Shown here: positions 1 through 13,136 of the stretch, in pieces
Layout of the letters: each line of letters begins with the position of its first letter
How positions within the stretch are numbered: the stretch's first letter is position 1
From: Hedera helix
Lineage: Eukaryota; Streptophyta; Magnoliopsida; Apiales; Araliaceae
Reading direction: 5' to 3'
Length of the DNA stretch: 64,000 bases
Assembly (NCBI GenBank): GCA_947179155.2
Contig: OX359280.1
Span: 43,503,555-43,567,554 of the forward strand
Notes under the pieces: model-generated
Database searches by the model: none
The model's input: only the letters and a program-made list of their open reading frames with translations
What the model was told of the DNA's origin: nothing
Program-made: the position numbers and the translations under genes

Positions 1-109
1 TAGCATATGGTTTACATAGAAGGACTAATTTACTTGTTCTTCCTTCACAGCTGGACACATGCACAAAAAATAACCAGCTCAATATTAAGCAATAGACAGC
101 TTTAAATTA

Positions 110-930
110 TTTAATCACCAAAAAAACCAACGAACTTTAGTGCTTTTTTCAAATAAAAGCAATGAACTTTTTTTTAATATTTTTCAATTAAACTAATGAT
201 GTCTTAAAAATGTAACAACAATAACCAAAATTTAACCAATCTTTTAACTAAAGTTAATTATTGATGATGTGTCTTTACATGCTACAATTGATTATTTATT
301 TATTTATCTATGATTTATTACTAACATCATATTAAATAATTTTAAATAAATTAAAAACTAATTAAAAATATAACTAGCCACTTTATTTAATTGAAAACGA
401 CTTAAAAATGAAACTAGTCATTTTATTTAATTAACAAATAAATTAATTTAGTTTAATTAACATTAAAAACACCCATATAACATTTAACCTTCATCAATTT
501 GACTTTAAAATGTAACTAACCATTTTTTAGTTAAAATTAAATGAGAATACAAAACTATTTTCTTAAGTCAAATAAAAAATATTTTATTTTATTTTTTTAA
601 TTAAATAAAATGGCTACTTTCATTTTTAAGTCATTTTTTATTAAATAAAATGATTAGTTATCTGTTTAGATTGTTTTTATTTAGTTAAAATCACTTAATC
701 ATGATGTTAATAATAAATCATAAAAAATTAAAAATAAATATAATTGCCATATGTAAAAATGATCTCATCAATTAACTATGGTTAAAGTGTTATTCAAATT
801 TTGGTTATTGTTGTTATTTTTTTTTTTAAGACTTCGTAGGTTTGATTGAAAACAAAAACAAAGTTAATAGATTTTTTTGAAAAAAACAAAACAAAGTTGA
901 TTGTTTTTTTTGTTGATAGTCTTAACAATT
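110..930. repeat. Long inverted-repeat (foldback/MITE-like) element
   Basis: The left arm at about 112-240 and the right arm at about 785-930 are imperfect reverse complements. The clearest shared block reads AACAACAATAACCAAAATTT at about 217-236, with its reverse complement near 794-813. The interior also folds back: tracts such as ACTTTATTTAATT near 381 recur inverted near 600-655. No ORF of note is present. Long arms, AT-rich interior and lack of coding capacity fit a non-autonomous foldback or MULE-type MITE. I could not define a clean target duplication, so the ends are approximate. Confidence 0.5.
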
Positions 931-2593
931 TAAGGTGGTGTAGTTTTAAAAAGGGCGGGATACATATCATAGTGATCAGTGTGTCCTTCCAAAAAGCTCA
1001 TGTCATTGCTGCCGGGATAATCCAAAAGCAACTGTAAGGCCGTTTCGGATGAATCTTCCAAGTCATCAGAGCTTGAGGAATCCAATCTGGCCATAAGATA
1101 ATCAGTGTAGGATTTGCTGCTTTTGAATTCTGCGTCTTCATTTGGCTTGTTAGTAGCAGGGGAGGACTCTGCTGCTGCTGCAAGGCCTACTTCTGTTGTT
1201 ACGCCTGAAACAGAACCATTTTTCGTTGATGAAGATGCTTGAGAGATTGGACTTTGGCAAACAGTTTGAGTTTCGCCTCCCTTTTTGAAGTTTCGAAAGG
1301 ATGCTCCTACTTCAGAGTTCCATATGCTTAAAAAGTAATCAGTATCAGTTCTTCCATCAGATGGTGAAGATAAGAACAGTGACTCCTTTGAAAGGCGAGA
1401 TTCGGCTTCAAGCCTAACACTCTCCCATTGTGCCATGTGGCGGGTCGAAGGGGATACAGTTGGTCTTGTCAGTGGTCCGTTGGTTGAGGTGCAGGGCTCG
1501 TGGGTTTGTGGGTCGATGCCCATGGAAAGAAGCCATTTCTTTAAGTAGGTATTCCATAGGTTTTTGATCTCATTGTCTGTTCTTCCTGGTAGTTGGGATG
1601 CAATGGCAGCCCATCTGAATAATGCATTTGAATGTTTAAGTTAAAAGTTGCATGGAACTTGAATAAATAAAATATAGACAAGCAACTGGTGCCAATCCAA
1701 AAGTGACCATTAAAATTGACCAATAGTGACTAAAATGATTATTGGTGCAGCCAGAGTGACCTAAAAATGACTATTCGTGCAGTGCAGCTAGAATGAGTAG
1801 AGTGACCATAAGTTAAGTGCAGCTTCTGGTGCTAATTTAAGCCCAAGTATACCTGTTACCAAGCATCCCATGCAACTGTATAACAAGCGTCTCCTCTTCA
1901 GGAGTGAAGGGACCCCGTTTGATGTCTGGCCTAAGGTAGTTTATCCAACGCAGCCGACAACTCTTCCCACACCGAAGAAGACCTGCAACCATCATAATTT
2001 ATATTGCACTTTATAAAACCTAAATAAGCCTATTTCGTTCGAGTTTTTTAAGGAGGATGGTGATGTTGGAAAATGATATCAGTTTTTCATTCTTCTTTGC
2101 GAGAGTTTGTGTTCTTAGTATATTATTGCGTCTGAGTTGTATATTCAGTATTTACTCTTCAAACTTGGTGTTTCATAGTAATAACTTTTATCTAATAATA
2201 GCTAGCTCTTGTAAGTAGATAGCTTACTAACCGAAGAAAATATATTCATTTCCACCGGGTAAGGGGAAGAAACCAGTGCATCAATTGACCAAAGTACATA
2301 AAACAAAAAAGCATATATATATATCAAAATCAAAATCTCTCCAACAAGTTACTTTAGCTAGTATTTAGAAAAGGTTCATGCATAAAATCCCCTAACAAGA
2401 TGTGATGGTAAAAAAAATAAATGAAAAAAATGCAAGGAAGAGATCAAAGAAAGGAACCAGCGAGCTTAGGGAGAGAACGCCAGCTTCCATGGCCGTTGTT
2501 TTTGTCAATATATCGAAGGAGAAGCTCATCTTCTTCAGGAGTCCATGCTCCCCTCTTCATTCCCTTCATATCACAACAAGTTTTTCTTCCCAT
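930..2593 (-). CDS. MYB17: R2R3-MYB transcription factor, MYB17-like
   Basis: A nuclear DNA-binding regulator. I read three exons, 2593-2458, 1982-1853 and 1614-930, giving 316 aa with both introns in phase and GT/AG borders. Exon 1 opens MGRKTCC and carries the R2 tryptophan motifs (GAWTPEED, GHGSWRSLPKLAG). Exon 2 gives CGKSCRLRWINYLRPDIKRG. Exon 3 starts inside R3 (WAAIASQLPGRTDNEIKNLW) and continues into KKWLLSMGIDPQTHEP. The intron positions are the two standard ones of plant R2R3-MYBs. Downstream, HMAQWESVRLEAESRLS is the subgroup-9-type motif, and the following DYFLSIWNSEVGASFRN resembles the C-terminal region I recall for Arabidopsis MYB17. MYB17 acts with LEAFY in meristem identity; subgroup 9 relatives control epidermal cell shape and cuticle. 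One oddity is the stop codon, which lies at the edge of an inverted-repeat element. Class assignment is secure; the MYB17 orthology is inference. Confidence 0.9.
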
Positions 2594-3539
2594 TTTCTCT
2601 CTCCAAAAATTAAAAATCTACGACTCCTGAATGAAACCTTACTCAACAATGAACGCATCAGATGCTTAAAAAAATAGGATGAAAAGACCTGTCAATAGAA
2701 TCATGGTGTGGCAGAGAGAAGATTGGGCAAGTAATGTATGCATTTAATACAGCTGATCTATCTGAAGAAATGAAATCATACAGTACTATGATTCAATTAA
2801 TTGAACAAGAAAAAACAAATCAATGTACATGAATCAATCTCTGTGTCTGTCCCTCCGTTTTGAGGCTAGGAAATAAATTCAAGCCCGCACACATTATTAA
2901 TTGGACTATTCATTCTCTTATGCAATTTATTGTAGGTTTGGTTAGGAGTGTTGTATACGTATGTATTGTTTAGATATCAAACACATTTAAAATTTGTATT
3001 TATTTAAAAGCAATTTATAAGTTGTGTTTATAAATGATGGAATAAATATAATTACATAACATTCAAAAACTATATTTATCTTAATTATTAAAAAATAAGA
3101 TATTACATTAAAATCTGTGTTATGTTCAACTTTTTAAGGGGAATTTATTCAGTACTCTTGAGACATTATTACGTAGTGTCTCACATTAATCACATGTTAT
3201 CATTTTAGTATGTGCAATAGACTCTTTATATCTGGACCTACTGTACATATTGAAATAACAGTATGTAATTGGTCTGTGGTACCATATGATAATATCCGAG
3301 AAGCATTAAATAATTTTTTTTTTAAATAAATATAATATTTAATTTTATACTTAAATATTATGTATTTAGACTTGTCCTAAATAATGGATTCATCTCAAGT
3401 CCAAATGTTAGGAACGCTATAAAGGCTAGAATTGAATAAATCCTATGCTCTTTAGTGCCTCCGTCTTCGAAAGGATGACTTAATTGATTAAAAAATTTGT
3501 TCTCAAAAATATGTTTAAAATGCATAAATCTACTAAATA

Positions 3540-3806
3540 CTCCCTTTATTTTAATTTATTAGTCGATTAAGGATATTTTTACTTCATAATTAACATATGT
3601 TTCAATTTTTATATTTCTTCCTTTATGTTAAACAAGAGAGAGGAAAGAAAATATATTTTTATCGTAATAATTTCTTTGAAAGGAAGAGAGAAATTAAAGG
3701 TATTATAGAAATATAAATAATTTTCTATCTTAAATAAAAATAAACGACTATTAAATTGGAATAGGAAAAGAATCATAGAACAACTAATAGATTGGAATGG
3801 AGGGAG
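3540..3806. mobile_element. Stowaway-like MITE (Tc1/mariner type)
   Basis: The ends are inverted repeats: CTCCCTTTATTTTAATTTAT on the left and, on the reverse strand of the right end, CTCCCTCCATTCCAATCTAT. The 267-bp unit is flanked by TA on both sides, the target duplication expected for Tc1/mariner MITEs. The TACTCCCT...AGGGAGTA signature is typical of plant Stowaway elements. It has no coding capacity. Confidence 0.8.
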
Positions 3807-4825
3807 TAAAATTTTACATAGACTAGTTTAAACTTGGTCATATTGAAGTGCATCTTAACCAAATAATAACACATCAAATTAATTCTATTCATAAATTCTA
3901 AGCGTCAATTAAAATAATTAATACATACAAATTAATATAAAAACAAAATAAAAAATAAATTTATATTTTTTTATTCGACTATTTTAATTTATAAAAAATA
4001 AAAATTTATATTTAAGTCATCATTTTATTAGAGATAGAGAAAAATATTTTTGTATAAAAAATGAGTAATTATTCAAGGTTTCAGGAACAGTGTTATATAC
4101 TACTCTGAATTATATATAGTTATTTGTATAAAATTTACGTAAATTTTATATTTAAACTCACTAATTTATTGAAATTTATATAAATAATAATATATAATTA
4201 ATATAGGACATCAATTGACTCGATCAGTACCCCATAATCAACTAATAATTTTTCATGAAAAATAGCTTTCCAGATGAAATGAATGGGACAGGGAGCTGGT
4301 AAGATCAGAGGGAGATGAATTAAATGTAGAGAGAAAGCATTACACTATTATTCTCTCTTTCTTTTTTATGTGTATATGTGGGGAGCAAATAAAATATTTA
4401 GAGAGAGAAAAAGGATCTGTATGTAACAGAAATAGTAAACACCGTCTATAGACTACAGAAATAGAGACAATATTTGTATCCAAAGAAAAAAAATGTCCAA
4501 GTGTATAATTTTAGAATATAAATTTAAATATAAATTTATATTAAAATTATTAAAAAGTGAAATTTAGTATTAAAATTCGTATTAAATTCTATTTTTTAAT
4601 AATATATATAAAAAAATTATATTTATAAACTTATAATAAAAATATAAAAAAAAGACACCGTACGGACTGACGGAGAAGTGATAGGAGTAATTATTTAGCA
4701 AACCAACGTCTCTATCTCTCTCTATATCTTGTAATTATTCAAGTCAATGCTATTTCCACCGCCAAAGTCCATCATTTTAGCTTTAAATAATGCACACACG
4801 GTTGTATTTATGTGTGTATACATAC

Positions 4826-4833
4826 ACACACGT

Positions 4834-4871
<38 letters not shown>

Positions 4872-4873
4872 GA
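4826..4873. repeat. (AC)n/(AT)n compound microsatellite
   Basis: Alternating CA runs pass directly into TA runs. A simple sequence repeat without coding role. Confidence 0.9.
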
Positions 4874-4929
4874 ACGTATATATAGTAATTGACTGTTGAA
4901 AGTACTATTGTCATTAAAAATAAACAACC

Positions 4930-5219
4930 GGTAAAAATTGACCCGAATAAGACCAGTTGGACCAATATCGATTCGGTATCGCAAAATACAAATCAAAAAA
5001 TAATATAATTATTATTTTTATTATTTATTAATAATAATAATAAAATAAATAATCAATAATCAATACGATTAAGTATTTACCGAACCATAAAAACTCAGTT
5101 CCGGTACAGAAAAATTAATATATACCTATTTTTTTGTACCGATACTGGACCAGTTCTTTTTATCTCAAACTGGTTGGTTCGGACGTGTTCGAAAAATCAA
5201 ACAAAATGCACACCTCTAG
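4930..5219. mobile_element. Possible truncated hAT-type MITE
   Basis: The segment ends AATGCACACCTCTA, whose reverse complement TAGAGGTGTGCATT is a common plant hAT terminal sequence. Upstream there are GGTTCGG/CCGAACC-type repeats. The matching left terminus is not visible, so this is at most a truncated copy. Confidence 0.35.
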
Positions 5220-5396
5220 TTATAACAACCACATTCAAGGGCAAAACTTGAAAAAAATTCCTGCAACTAGAGCTTGTAACGGCCGGCCAAATAATATTTT
5301 TTTTGCCTTACCGCTACAAGCTCTAACAGCATACAATTTTTCAAGTCAGTTTGTTGTTGCTACAACAGTACTTTCAAAAATCAATTGCTATGAATG

Positions 5397-5398
<2 letters not shown>

Positions 5399-5452
<54 letters not shown>
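5399..5452. repeat. (TA)n microsatellite, about 27 units
   Basis: An uninterrupted TA dinucleotide run in the intergenic spacer. Confidence 0.95.
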
Positions 5453-5457
<5 letters not shown>

Positions 5458-5934
5458 GTTGTGCATGTATAAACAATAAGAGAATAAATTTAGTGTCAAA
5501 AATATTAAATCTTTTATTTTTCTCTTAAATTACTCGCGTAAAATAATATTTTACAGACAATCCGTGTATAATTTTAAATCTATAAATAAATGACTTTACA
5601 CTTTAAAACGAAGATAGAGCACTGTTTAGTTAAAGGTTACATTTACTTCATAAAGTGATGACAAAATACTCAATTATCCAGTCAGCGTATTATAATTTTT
5701 TTTTAACAAATAATTGAGTATTTAAGTTAGACTACTCTAATCCAATCTGAAGTAATATCCCATCCAATTCAAAAGAAACAAACATGACCTCCATATCCTT
5801 CCAAGTTTATACCACCTCCTATCCACAGAATGTCCGACTTGTATTTGATTTTCATTAATTTGCAAATCTTAAAATTCAAATTGGGATGTGCAATTTATTT
5901 TTTTGTTCAAGCAACAATGTTATACTTGGTAATA

Positions 5935-6014
5935 CTCGTTTCTTTTCTGAACAAATCTAAGAACATAATGAATCCTCGTTTCTTTTCTGAACAAATCTAA
6001 GAACATAATGAATC
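5935..6014. repeat. Perfect 40-bp tandem duplication
   Basis: The unit beginning CTCGTTTCTTTTCTGAACAA occurs at 5935 and again at 5975, head to tail, with no difference seen. It is a recent small duplication in the spacer downstream of the helicase gene. Confidence 0.9.
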
Positions 6015-6699
6015 GAACTCATCCTTGGTTGCTACGAAAGAAATCGAAAAATCGGCCTCTCGTTCCAAGTACTTAAAATTATTAACACTAACAAAAAATT
6101 CATTTGTCAAGATTCCTCTTTGTACAAGTAAACACGACCAAAAAGGAAAAAAAAAACAAAAACACCAAGTATAAAGAAAGAAAGGGAATAGTACCAATAT
6201 AAAACCCAACAATTTCATCCGTAGTTCAACAGAGTCTAGCTTCCTCTTCTAAACTATGAACTACTAGCCAGGGGATGAATGCTAGAATTAGAAACAAAGA
6301 TGACATCTACTATTACCTCCGAGTACAAACTGCACTCAACATTGTTTTGTTGGTAATTAACTAACAAAAGAAAACCCACCCGTCTCCTCCAAAAGCTGAT
6401 ATAATAGATCAAACTTGAATGGCCCATACTTTCCTCCTCTATAGGTGGTGTTGCTAGTAGTTCGCAGCCACTTCATTTCACCACCTAAAGAAATTTATTG
6501 CTAAATAACTACATAAGCAACATATGTCAGAACAGCCAATTCATACATAGAATTCAAATGTCACCTCATCCTACAGCAAATTTTACCAAACCAATCTGTT
6601 AAACTAAATCAAACACAATCACAAAGTGAACCCAAAGCCAATCTGGGAAATTATGTACCATTGTAGATTTCTGTATCTTGTTAGTTTTTCAAGGCTACG

Positions 6700-7437
6700 A
6701 AAGCCCAACAACATCTCACAAACTGCCGGGTTTTTGCACAAGGAACTAACCTAAAATCTTACACTAGTATCGTCTTAGAATGCACCCTCAGGTGCTGTGA
6801 GTTGCGTACATTCTTCAACAGGCAGCAGAAATCCTGCAAAAGGGTGCACACAACATGCTAATTAGAGACCAACATAATAACGCTGTACATATCTAAATGA
6901 GTTGTGATGAAATAACATATTTAATGGGGGCAACAAGACGAGTCGAGAAGAAATTATATTTATTTATTGAAAGTTTTGCTATGTTCAATTTGGGATAAAT
7001 TGATGTAATTATTCATTTATTTACTATTAGTGGGGATTTAGGGCATTTAATAGTGATCAGGATTGTAATATTTAGTAAAGGTATTTTAGTCATTTCATTA
7101 TTTTATTGTTCTCCAAGTAATATTAGGGTTGAATCTATAAATATTGATGTAATCCTCACAAGTTCATTTCATAATAGATTATTGATTATTGATAGCTATG
7201 AGCTATTTTTCCACCTTCAGTTGAGAAACTCTTGGGTTAGTGGTACGCGGAGCATCAGTAAAAGATCCTTGGGGTGTAACGAACATGGTTGTAATTTTTA
7301 GATCTATGGTTTAATTATGAAATGAATTATAAGCAAACATTAGTCTTCTGAGATATGAAAAGGGTTGCACACATCTGCCAAAGCCATCACTCACCACGTA
7401 GCCAAGATTGACCATATGGCAAGGTTTCTACCACAGG
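6700..7437 (-). other. Probable 3' UTR of the helicase with a 3' UTR intron
   Basis: After the helicase stop (7440-7438) the transcript would run on. A strong donor context ACGTG/GTGAGT lies at 7394 and a good acceptor TTTTGCAG at 6834, defining a candidate 561-bp intron only 43 nt past the stop. Downstream, 6833 to about 6700 has ordinary exon-like composition. The intron holds an AT-rich insert (about 6900-7330) resembling LTR sequence, but I found no ends or target duplication. This is inference from splice signals; transcript data would settle it. Confidence 0.45.
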
Positions 7438-10400
7438 TCACTGGCAGTAAATAGCCTGATCTATATGTGGAGGAATTTGCTTGATCTCGGTCCCAAGTTC
7501 TTGTTCAATCCTATACCTGTCAGAGAAAAATATAAGAAAACAAATGCCAATATCCCCAATGTACAGTCATATACTTCAGTTCTGAAAAATGAAAAAAAAA
7601 AACAGTATTCATACAAATTAAAGCGGTCCTCGTAAGTGATAAGATTCACCGCCAATCCAAGGTGTCCAAACCTCCCTGATCGACCAACCTAGATAGAAGA
7701 TGAATGTGCATAAGAAGTCAAATATAAGATAAAATTTCTGAAAACTGTTTCCAAACATACCCTGTGGAGATAAGTTTCAGCGCTTTTAGGAAAATCGAAA
7801 TTTATAACGACATTTACTGCTTGAATATCTATCCCCCGTGTAAACAGATCTGCAATTATACCACCCAATTAATATGAAAAAGTTCATATGAGCTTATTAG
7901 GAATAAATTATCAATTTAGCACAACTGAAACATAGGCGTAAGCCCAATAATAACCAACAACTTTTACAATGTCTTGCATATTTGAAATTTCTAGGCAACA
8001 ATAAATGTCCTTATTCACTATTGCTACATACACATAATGTACGTATGGATATATACATATGTATCTATATCAGGATTACAAACAAATTCACTACACTGTA
8101 ACATAAAACTTCTTAGGCCAAGCAAGTACCAGGTATAATTAGTGGTGTAGTATGAAGCAGATAGTTTAGACTGTACCAGTGCAAACAAGATTTCTGCATG
8201 CACCATTACGGAAATCATGAAATACTCTGTTGCGATGATCTTGAAGCATCTTTGCATGAATATAGAAGCAAGAGTAGCCAAGCTCTGTAATTTTCTTGGC
8301 CAGCAGTTCCACACGGTTCACAGAATTGCAGAAAATGATTGATTGGTTAATTTGAAGCTGTAACAGACAAGTTAACTAAACTTATCCCAAAAAATTAATT
8401 AAAATAATAATGACAATCACCATAATTCAAAGTTCACTAGATATCAAACCTTTGAAAAAAGAGTGTTGAGGCAGTGAACTTTCTGCCTCTCTTCAACAAA
8501 AGCATAAAATTGTGTTATTCCTTTGAGAGTAAGCTCATCCATAAGGTTAATGACATATGGCTTCTGTAAATATCTATCCTTAAAATCCTTGACTGTCACA
8601 GGAAATGTGGCTGAAAACATCAAAATTTGACGATTTGTAGGCAAAAAGCGAATGAGCTGTTCTATTGAAGGTTGGAACTCTGGTGACAACAGCTTATCAG
8701 CCTGACATATTTTAAGAAACCCGTAAGATTCTTGCCTATCTAAATTTAAGACCAAGCAGATCATGATTAATACAAAAATTAGACAGCTATAAACTACCAT
8801 GATAAAAATTGTGACTTGCAATAAAAAATTGTCATTCAAGATAGTATCAACCCTTCACCCTAAATAATAATAGCAAATAGCAGACACGAGCTATCTAACG
8901 GGCTAGGTTCATAACTAACCAAACATACATGCTTTATTCTCAAACTTCAAAGCGAGACAAGGTTTTTCCACAGTTATTATCTAATCAAGTAAAAAGTCTA
9001 AATTGTTCAACTTTAAGAGAAAAGCTAAAGGTCTCTTTCACAGTAAACTTTTTAGACAGACTTAACATGACATAGCCCATAACCATTGCTTAACAAAAAT
9101 GAAAATTTTCAAAACATTGCTCTTTCTTTCTTCACAAAATTTTATATCTGCGACAGCTACAGAATGGTAAAACAGCAAAACAAGACCAGTCTATGATCTG
9201 GATTAGAACAATTTTTAGCTTTTTCCCACTGCCCAAAATCTTTTTACTTGTTCTCTCCATTATGCAGGAACACACTGCAGAATGTTGGCTCAAATCCGAC
9301 TCACAGATAGAAAGAAAAATAACAAAAAAATCATGACATACCTCATCCATAACAAGCATTGCACAATTATTCAAATCGCAAATACCCTTTCTTGCAAGAT
9401 CTAGTATTCTTCCAGGAGTACCCACTAGCAAATGAACCGGCTGATATAAACGCATTATGTCATCTTTTAAGCTGGTTCCACCAGTGGTAACCATGACTTG
9501 AATTTTCAAATGTTTTCCAAGCTCCTTACAAACTTGTGAAGTCTGAAGAGCCAATTCTCGTGTAGGGACAAGTATAACAACTGCACAGAAAGCACAGCAA
9601 AGATGAATATGCGGGGAGAAAAACAGAACAAGAAGTTCCAAGTTTCCAACAAGCTAGGCACATATTTATTGAGGGTGAATTTTAAAATTGTGCCATGTCA
9701 AAATGAATGGCAGATTACACTAAAATAACCATCAATGAATTAGAAGCTACGACATCCCTACACAAAGAACTGTGCGTATCAGATGACCTAGAGGAATACT
9801 GGCACACAATGTAATTAGCAGGTCTCCAAAGACATAAAACCCATGGAGCTCATTGAAAAAAAGGGCTCTCTATCAAACTTTCTTGAATTAACCTTTCTAA
9901 ATGTTATTCTTGATGTCATAATTACCCTCTAATAACACTTAACCAAAAAACCAAAACTAAACTTACTATCCTTCCACTAATGCAGTAAAATGTTGTTCAT
10001 GCCATCCTTTGGAGTCCAATATCAACTCCCAAATATATATTTATAACAATTTACAATCCAGGCACACTCTTTTCCAGAATTCAGAAGTACAACACTTGAG
10101 AAAGAATCATATAATAACCTATAGAAAAAATTGAGCACCACGGACGTATATAAAAAAACTTTATAGGATGGTAAGATAGAAACCTTGAATCACATTGTTG
10201 TCTTGATCTATCCTTTCCAATGCAGGAATGCAAAAGGCAGCTGTTTTTCCAGTACCATTTTTAGCTCTGGCAAGAATATCGCTACCCGTTAGAGCAATGG
10301 GAATACTTTCCTCCTGAATAGGAGATGGCCTTTCAAAACCCTTCTCATATATTCCCATAAGTAGTTCGCGTTTCAGAAAATAGTCTTCAAATTCATTTCC

Positions 10401-12126
10401 TTTAGTGGCTGTCACATCCTGGAAGAAAAATAAAAAACTAATTAAAAGTGCAATATATGGTGATATCTCCTACCAAAATGGCAGCCAGAATTCCCGAGGA
10501 TATAACACTTAAAAAGCAAGTAAATCCATATTACAAAATGATAAAGAAACATGCTATCGATTACGCTTACATAAGAAGTCTTATAGAATTAAAGACCATC
10601 ATCATTTTATCAATCTAAACCACCCAAAAGAAAAGAAAATCCAAAACAAGCAACAGGGAGACTTAACCACTCTATATATTGGTTACTGTCAATTTTCTTG
10701 TACTTAGGATTTATGTCAATAGCATCAGAAAATGGTGAATGATGACAGTACATCTAAGATCCAACATAGCACTAACTAGTACTTCATTTGAATGTGCAAT
10801 GCCATGTTAGTTTTATGAATTTATCAACTACATATCAAGAGGGTTAACATTGAAAGCACAAGTACTAAATTTACAAAAAAAAATATAATGCATAAAACAC
10901 ATGGTCCAAAAAATGTTTGATAGAGAATGTATAAGAAAAACACACAATTCACGTACTTTTGAACACAAGAATATATCATATCATTTTTTTTTATCATACC
11001 TCTGTCCTGTACCGAGTATCCTGTGGTGGAAGCTTTAATTGCGCCTTCCAATCTTGTGAACTAAAATTAAAAAAAACATACAACAGTTGAGATTTAGCAC
11101 ACAGGGTAAAAACCCAAAAAATGCCTAGTACTATTAAATCTCGTTTTTTATGGGTCCTACTACTTTAACCTTGCTGGTATTAATAGATTAAGTAGAGCAG
11201 ATCCATTCTCTTCATTGCTTATCCAACAATCCCGCCAAAATTTTCTATTCCTTTTTCCGTGTTATCTACTTGAAAGAATAGCATTTATAAAAAAATAAAG
11301 TAAGTTTAAACCAGTAACTGAATAATTTTAAGAATCTCAATTCCTATCTTCCAAAAAGTAGGCAATCTCCTCGACTTTGGAGCAATCTCTTCCTCAAACC
11401 AAAGCAGTAGTGATTTTCCCCATAATATTCCCTTTATGGTGTTGTCTCTAACTCAATGACATCCTTCATTGACATATATACATGTGCCTCCCCTCAGTTA
11501 AATGGTGTCATCCTACTTTTACATGAACGGATTGCGCAAAAAAACAAATTTTGGGTCTTTCCCTTCCGGCTAAGACAACCACCACAACTAGGAATAAATC
11601 TGCTGCATATGGATTGAAAATGCAAAATACCCCACATCCTCCTATCCCCTTTATAATCAGAGCTAACAATCTTGGTTCAAATAATAAAATCAATAAATTT
11701 AACTAGACACAGATTCCATATTCAATTATGATAATTGCCAAAAAGTTCTTAGCAAGTTAAATAAGCACTTGAGTGCTTAATTGAAAAAAAAAATCACTGA
11801 TTTACAACAAAGAGATAGTAGAGGTCTAAGACAAATTACTTATAAAGACAGCAGAAGAAATAATACCTAGAATCAACAGATTCAGATTGTATTGTCTTCT
11901 CAACTTCTTCAGTGCTGGAATCGGTTCCCAACTGGTTCCTTCTAAGCCACTGTTGTTCTTGTTGTTGCTGAAACTGTTGATGATTCTGCAGAACATTCCT
12001 CTGAACATACTGTTGTTGTTGCTGCTGCTGATGGTTAGGGTTTCTCTGTTGAAAATTCGGGTTCGGGTGCAAATTTCCACCGCGGCCGGCGCCGATCCCC
12101 GGCGGATACCTTCCTCTCCAGCTCAT
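7438..12126 (-). CDS. RH8: DEAD-box RNA helicase, DDX6/DHH1 class (RH6/RH8/RH12-like)
   Basis: An ATP-dependent RNA helicase of cytoplasmic P-bodies; family members drive mRNA decapping, decay and translational repression. Nine coding exons join in frame to 489 aa: 12126-11867, 11060-11000, 10418-10184, 9580-9342, 8701-8450, 8357-8177, 7849-7761, 7688-7615, 7516-7438. The N-terminus is MSWRGRYPPGIGAGRG followed by a Gln/Asn-rich low-complexity tail of about 60 residues, as in plant RH6/RH8/RH12. Motifs in order: Q motif GFERPSPIQ (Q141), motif I AKNGTGKT (159-166), PTRELALQ, TPGR, DEAD (split between exons 4 and 5), SAT, IIFCN, TRGID, HRVGRSGR. It ends QAIYCQ like its relatives. I chose ATG 12126 because it matches the family start. 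All motifs are intact, so it looks functional. The symbol among RH6/RH8/RH12 is uncertain. Confidence 0.95.
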
Positions 12127-13102
12127 CACTGCGATCGGATCTAAACTCTAATGATTTAAACCAAATTGAATGAAAAAAAAAATCCTAACAATCACTATTG
12201 ATTAGTATACAATATGCAAAGCCGCAGATCGAAAAATGTAATAGAAAGCAAAATCGTGGGGGTTAAAAAGAGCCACTATTTGCGTTTCTAGTACTAGAAA
12301 TTTGATATGGAAAATGAGAACGATTTCAAATTGAATTTTCGCGAAAAATTAGAAGATTCGGAACCCTAATTATCGAGGGAGACGGATTAGAGATGGACAA
12401 GAAAAATGGTGACACCGTAATACAGCAAGACGGTTCTAGGGCGTTAGATAGACATAGATTGGTTAAAATTGCGAAATGGTTACCATATTTGTTTTTATTA
12501 GAATAACTATCATAATTGTCTTACATTTTTACATTAATTGCCCTGAGTTTTACTCCAATTGCATTGGAGGTCCTTTACTAGCCTAAAAATTAACTTTTAA
12601 ATTATCTCATAATATAAATTAATTAAACGAGTTGAATAAACGTCAAAAAATTAACTTTTAGGTCAAAGAAATAATTTTTAGAAAAATAAAATATTTTTCG
12701 ATATTGATGGCTGTAAGTCAGGAATTAACAATGGAGAGTGAGTTGAAAAGACAAAAGATTCACGGCGACTAGGCAAGAATGACAGTATTAATATGCAGAA
12801 GAAATTCTCTCTCTAGGTAGTCTAATGTGTTTTGTCAAATGTCAAGTCGTCCTATACATAATGACCAGGAAACTAGAGCCACATGGCGCGTGGCAAGTTG
12901 CATGTCGCACCTGGAGTCATGTGCCCAAGCAGGCCCCACAATATTGCCGAACCATTCTTGGCCGAGAGGGGGGTCGCCCTCTCCGCAATCTTATTTCTCT
13001 AACCATCAAGTCAGACTCTTAGCCAGGAGCCTAAAATCATTTGTATTTAAATTTTATTTTGCAGTATAAAATTATAAGATATACATAAATTTTATATTTT
13101 AG

Positions 13103-13136
<34 letters not shown>

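Larger units (their letters stand above)
2594..6400. other. Intergenic, MYB 5' side; no gene seen
   Basis: AT-rich spacer upstream of the MYB gene. Apart from the MITE, microsatellites and 40-bp duplication listed separately, I see no ORF with recognisable content and no tRNA or rRNA. Core promoter elements of the MYB gene could not be singled out among the many AT tracts. Confidence 0.6.

Noticed and set aside
4783..4996. Tyr/Ile/Val/Cys-rich ORFs near the AC/AT microsatellite
   Set aside because: Translation of simple repeats, not a gene.
12825..13069. Small ORFs in the GC-richer patch between helicase and glucosyltransferase 1
   Set aside because: Two overlapping frames, short, with no family resemblance; cannot be supported as a gene.
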